Under the pieces are notes generated by a model that saw only the letters and a list, made by a program, of their open reading frames with translations, was not told the DNA's origin and made no database searches. Shown here piece by piece: positions 6,980 to 8,563 of a stretch of DNA of 8,563 nucleotides. The position numbers and the translations under genes are program-made. Source of the stretch: Maribacter sp. GTDB taxonomy: Bacteria > Bacteroidota > Bacteroidia > Flavobacteriales > Flavobacteriaceae. The stretch spans positions 1 to 8,563 of the forward strand of contig QILY01000108.1 of the NCBI GenBank assembly GCA_003232155.1, read 5' to 3'. The first letter of the stretch is position 1. Every line of letters starts with the position of its first letter.

Positions 6980-7144
6980 ATATACTCCTGCCAAATGGAA
7001 ATCCGAAATTTCTACTTGGTCTTTTCCCCCATACCTTCGTTAAAATTTATCGCCGTAGCTCAGGCTATGCCGAAAAATTTTAACTTGGTATGAGAAAAAA
7101 GCCCTGCCTTGATTCTCCCGAATTTCCATTTGGTACGAGTATAT
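6980..7144. repeat. Large imperfect palindrome with 26-nt terminal inverted repeats (MITE-like)
   Basis: The end arms 6980-7005 and 7119-7144 are inverted copies matching at 23 of 26 positions (core ACCAAATGGAAAT or close to it). Nested inside, 7021-7059 and 7064-7101 form a second long imperfect inverted repeat (shared CTTTT, CATACC, GTTAAAATTT and TCG blocks) closing near 7060-7063. Between the two arm pairs about 15 nt on each side pair poorly. The whole can fold into one long cruciform or hairpin, and no ORF lies inside it. This architecture fits a nonautonomous mobile element or an extragenic palindrome. Flanking AT/TA-rich bases do not allow a clear target-site duplication to be defined. 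Confidence 0.7.
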
Positions 7145-7147
7145 TTG
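7140..7147 (+). promoter_or_regulatory. Candidate -7 box (TATATTTG) for the M1 aminopeptidase
   Basis: TATATTTG exactly fits the Bacteroidetes -7 consensus TAnnTTTG. Its first five bases are the end of the palindromic element and the last three are flanking DNA. The ATG follows 4 nt later, implying a leaderless or nearly leaderless transcript. No TTG lies at standard -33 spacing; the nearest (7109-7111) is about 28 nt upstream. Confidence 0.35.
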
Positions 7148-7151
7148 CACC

Positions 7152-8563
7152 ATGAACTACCTATTGCCGTTTGTATTACTTTTAAGTTTGTTTTCTTCAA
7201 ATGCCCAACATCAAGATAAGGTTGATTTTATTCGAGCTGACATATCCATTGAACTCATTACCCAAGAGAAAAAGATAGATGGATCTGTGAAATATGAATT
7301 TGAAGTTTTAAAAGATGTGGATTCTCTTTTTCTTGATGCTAAAAACATGAAGTTTTCATCTGTTCGGTTGAATGGAAAAAACCTTAGCTATTCAAATGAT
7401 GGCAAAAGAATTATATTTCATAAAAAAATTAAGAAAGGAAAAAATTATGAACTTAACCTGTCTTTTACTTGTAAACCAAGACAGACGGTTTATTTTCTTG
7501 AGTCTGAAGTAACATACCCTCTTTCTGGTATTTTGCCAGATTCTTCGGGTCCGGAACAAAAGGGTGAAAAGAGCGTTGAAAATTCAGTTAGTCAAATATG
7601 GACACAAGGGCAAGGAAAGTATACAAGCCATTGGCTTCCAAGTTTTGATAATATGGAGGAAAAAATAGAGTTTGACCTGGCAATTACCGTAGATGTACGA
7701 TTTCAGGTCATCACAAACGGAAATTTGATTTCGACTTCAAAAAAAGAAGATCATTTAAAAAAATGGAGCTATGATATGCAAAAACCCATGAGTAGTTATT
7801 TATTAGCCTTTGCCATTGGGGATTATGATAAGCAAGAGTTGACTTCTAGAAGCGGAATCCCTATAGAAAACTATTATTATCCGCGGGATAGTCAAAAAGT
7901 TGAACCAACCTATCGCTATACCAAACGAATCTTTGACTTTATGGAAAAGGAGATAGGCTTTCCGTATCCATGGCAGAATTATAAACAGATTCCTGTTAGG
8001 GATTTTTTATATGCAGGAATGGAGAATACGAGCGCCACCATCTTTTCTGATGCTTATGTTATCGATTCTACTGCTTTTATAGATAAAAACTATGTCAACG
8101 TAAATGCTCATGAACTGGCGCATCAATGGTTTGGTAATCTGGTTACAGAAAAAGACGGAAACCATCATTGGTTGCATGAAGGTTTTGCTACTTACTACGC
8201 CCTATTAGTGGAAAAAGAAATTTTTGGGGATGATCATTTTTATTGGAAGTTATATGAGTCATTGCTAGAACTGCAAGGCTTGGCAGATAGGGGAGAAGGG
8301 CAAAGCTTGTTGGATCCTAAAGCCAGTAGTTTGGTATTTTACCAAAAAGGTGCATGGGCTTTACACATGCTAAAAGAACGAATAGGTGAGATTGCTTTTA
8401 AAAAAGGTATTGTATCCTATTTAAAAAAGTATGAGTTTAAAAATGTAACGGTCTCTAATTTTCTTAATGAGATGGAAATTGCTAGTAATACTGATCTATC
8501 GGAATTCAAAAAGAATTGGTTAGAGAATACAGAAATTCCATTTCATATAGCCAAGAAATCATT
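7152..8563 (+). CDS. Secreted M1-family zinc aminopeptidase, C-terminus cut by window edge
   Basis: This metallopeptidase of the M1 (aminopeptidase N) family probably removes N-terminal residues from peptides in the periplasm or at the cell surface. The frame is open for 470 codons to the window edge. Residues 1-18 form a signal peptide (hydrophobic core, SNA then Gln). A beta-rich N-terminal domain follows. The exopeptidase motif appears as AGMEN (288-292), and the zinc site is HELAH (320-324) with Glu343 exactly 18 residues later in WLHEGFATYY. Tyr397 in VFYQKGA is the likely transition-state tyrosine. A His (342) stands where many relatives have Asn or Ser, just before the zinc-binding Glu. 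The missing part would hold the rest of the thermolysin-like domain and any C-terminal helical or secretion domain. It diverges from recG, and its start lies directly beside the palindromic element. Exact substrate preference cannot be told. Confidence 0.94.
   Translation, partial: MNYLLPFVLLLSLFSSNAQHQDKVDFIRADISIELITQEKKIDGSVKYEFEVLKDVDSLFLDAKNMKFSSVRLNGKNLSYSNDGKRIIFHKKIKKGKNYELNLSFTCKPRQTVYFLESEVTYPLSGILPDSSGPEQKGEKSVENSVSQIWTQGQGKYTSHWLPSFDNMEEKIEFDLAITVDVRFQVITNGNLISTSKKEDHLKKWSYDMQKPMSSYLLAFAIGDYDKQELTSRSGIPIENYYYPRDSQKVEPTYRYTKRIFDFMEKEIGFPYPWQNYKQIPVRDFLYAGMENTSATIFSDAYVIDSTAFIDKNYVNVNAHELAHQWFGNLVTEKDGNHHWLHEGFATYYALLVEKEIFGDDHFYWKLYESLLELQGLADRGEGQSLLDPKASSLVFYQKGAWALHMLKERIGEIAFKKGIVSYLKKYEFKNVTVSNFLNEMEIASNTDLSEFKKNWLENTEIPFHIAKKS

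Larger units (their letters stand above)
6786..7151. other. 366-bp gene-free region between recG and the aminopeptidase
   Basis: This divergent intergenic region holds no convincing gene. A 70-codon minus-strand frame (6782-6994) overlaps the recG start by ATGA, but it begins inside the inverted repeat and its product looks like translated noncoding DNA. The left part (6786-6979) is AT-rich. It includes 6899-6932, which vaguely resembles common CTTTGCG...GGTTAAAT intergenic repeat debris. The right part is the palindromic element at 6980-7144. Confidence 0.6.

Noticed and set aside
6782..6994. 70-codon minus-strand frame overlapping the recG start by ATGA, suggesting a small coupled gene
   Set aside because: Its start lies inside the inverted-repeat arm, the product has no recognisable domain and looks like translated AT-rich noncoding DNA; candidate promoter elements and repeat debris lie within it.

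Overview
The window looks like chromosomal DNA of a marine-type Bacteroidetes bacterium, most likely Flavobacteriaceae. The reasons are AT-rich DNA, start codons without clear Shine-Dalgarno sequences, TAnnTTTG-like -7 boxes, a secreted DUF2911 protein with a C-terminal TPR-like region, and a leuC-leuD-(leuA/cimA-like) gene order. I cannot name a genus from sequence alone.

Region 1 (1-3274, minus strand) is a branched-chain amino acid cluster, transcribed leuC, then leuD, then a DRE-TIM acyltransferase cut by the window edge. LeuC and LeuD form the two-subunit isomerase. The third enzyme would usually be labelled 2-isopropylmalate synthase (LeuA). Its sequence, and the residues expected in the substrate pocket, instead resemble the Leptospira-type (R)-citramalate synthase. 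If so, the cluster would feed the pyruvate route to isoleucine, with LeuCD shared with leucine synthesis. The spacers are unusual: 192 bp between leuC and leuD holds several palindromic or repeat-like elements, and 126 bp between leuD and the synthase holds a strong stem-loop.

Region 2 (3275-4679): a 247-bp divergent intergenic stretch leads to a plus-strand gene for a secreted DUF2911/TPR-like protein. It ends at a textbook intrinsic terminator whose T-tract runs into the stop codon of the convergent recG.

Region 3 (4680-6785, minus) is a complete recG helicase gene, with all the expected motifs.

Region 4 (6786-7151) is a 366-bp gene-free stretch between divergent genes. Its right half is a roughly 165-bp imperfect palindrome with 26-nt terminal inverted repeats (MITE-like). 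Its right end forms a TATATTTG -7-like box only 4 nt from the next start codon.

Region 5 (7152-8563, plus) is the first 470 codons of a secreted M1-family zinc aminopeptidase, cut by the window edge.

I see no phage, CRISPR, toxin-antitoxin, tRNA or rRNA signal. The genes are ordinary housekeeping genes; the most notable points are the likely citramalate synthase identity and the intergenic palindromic elements.
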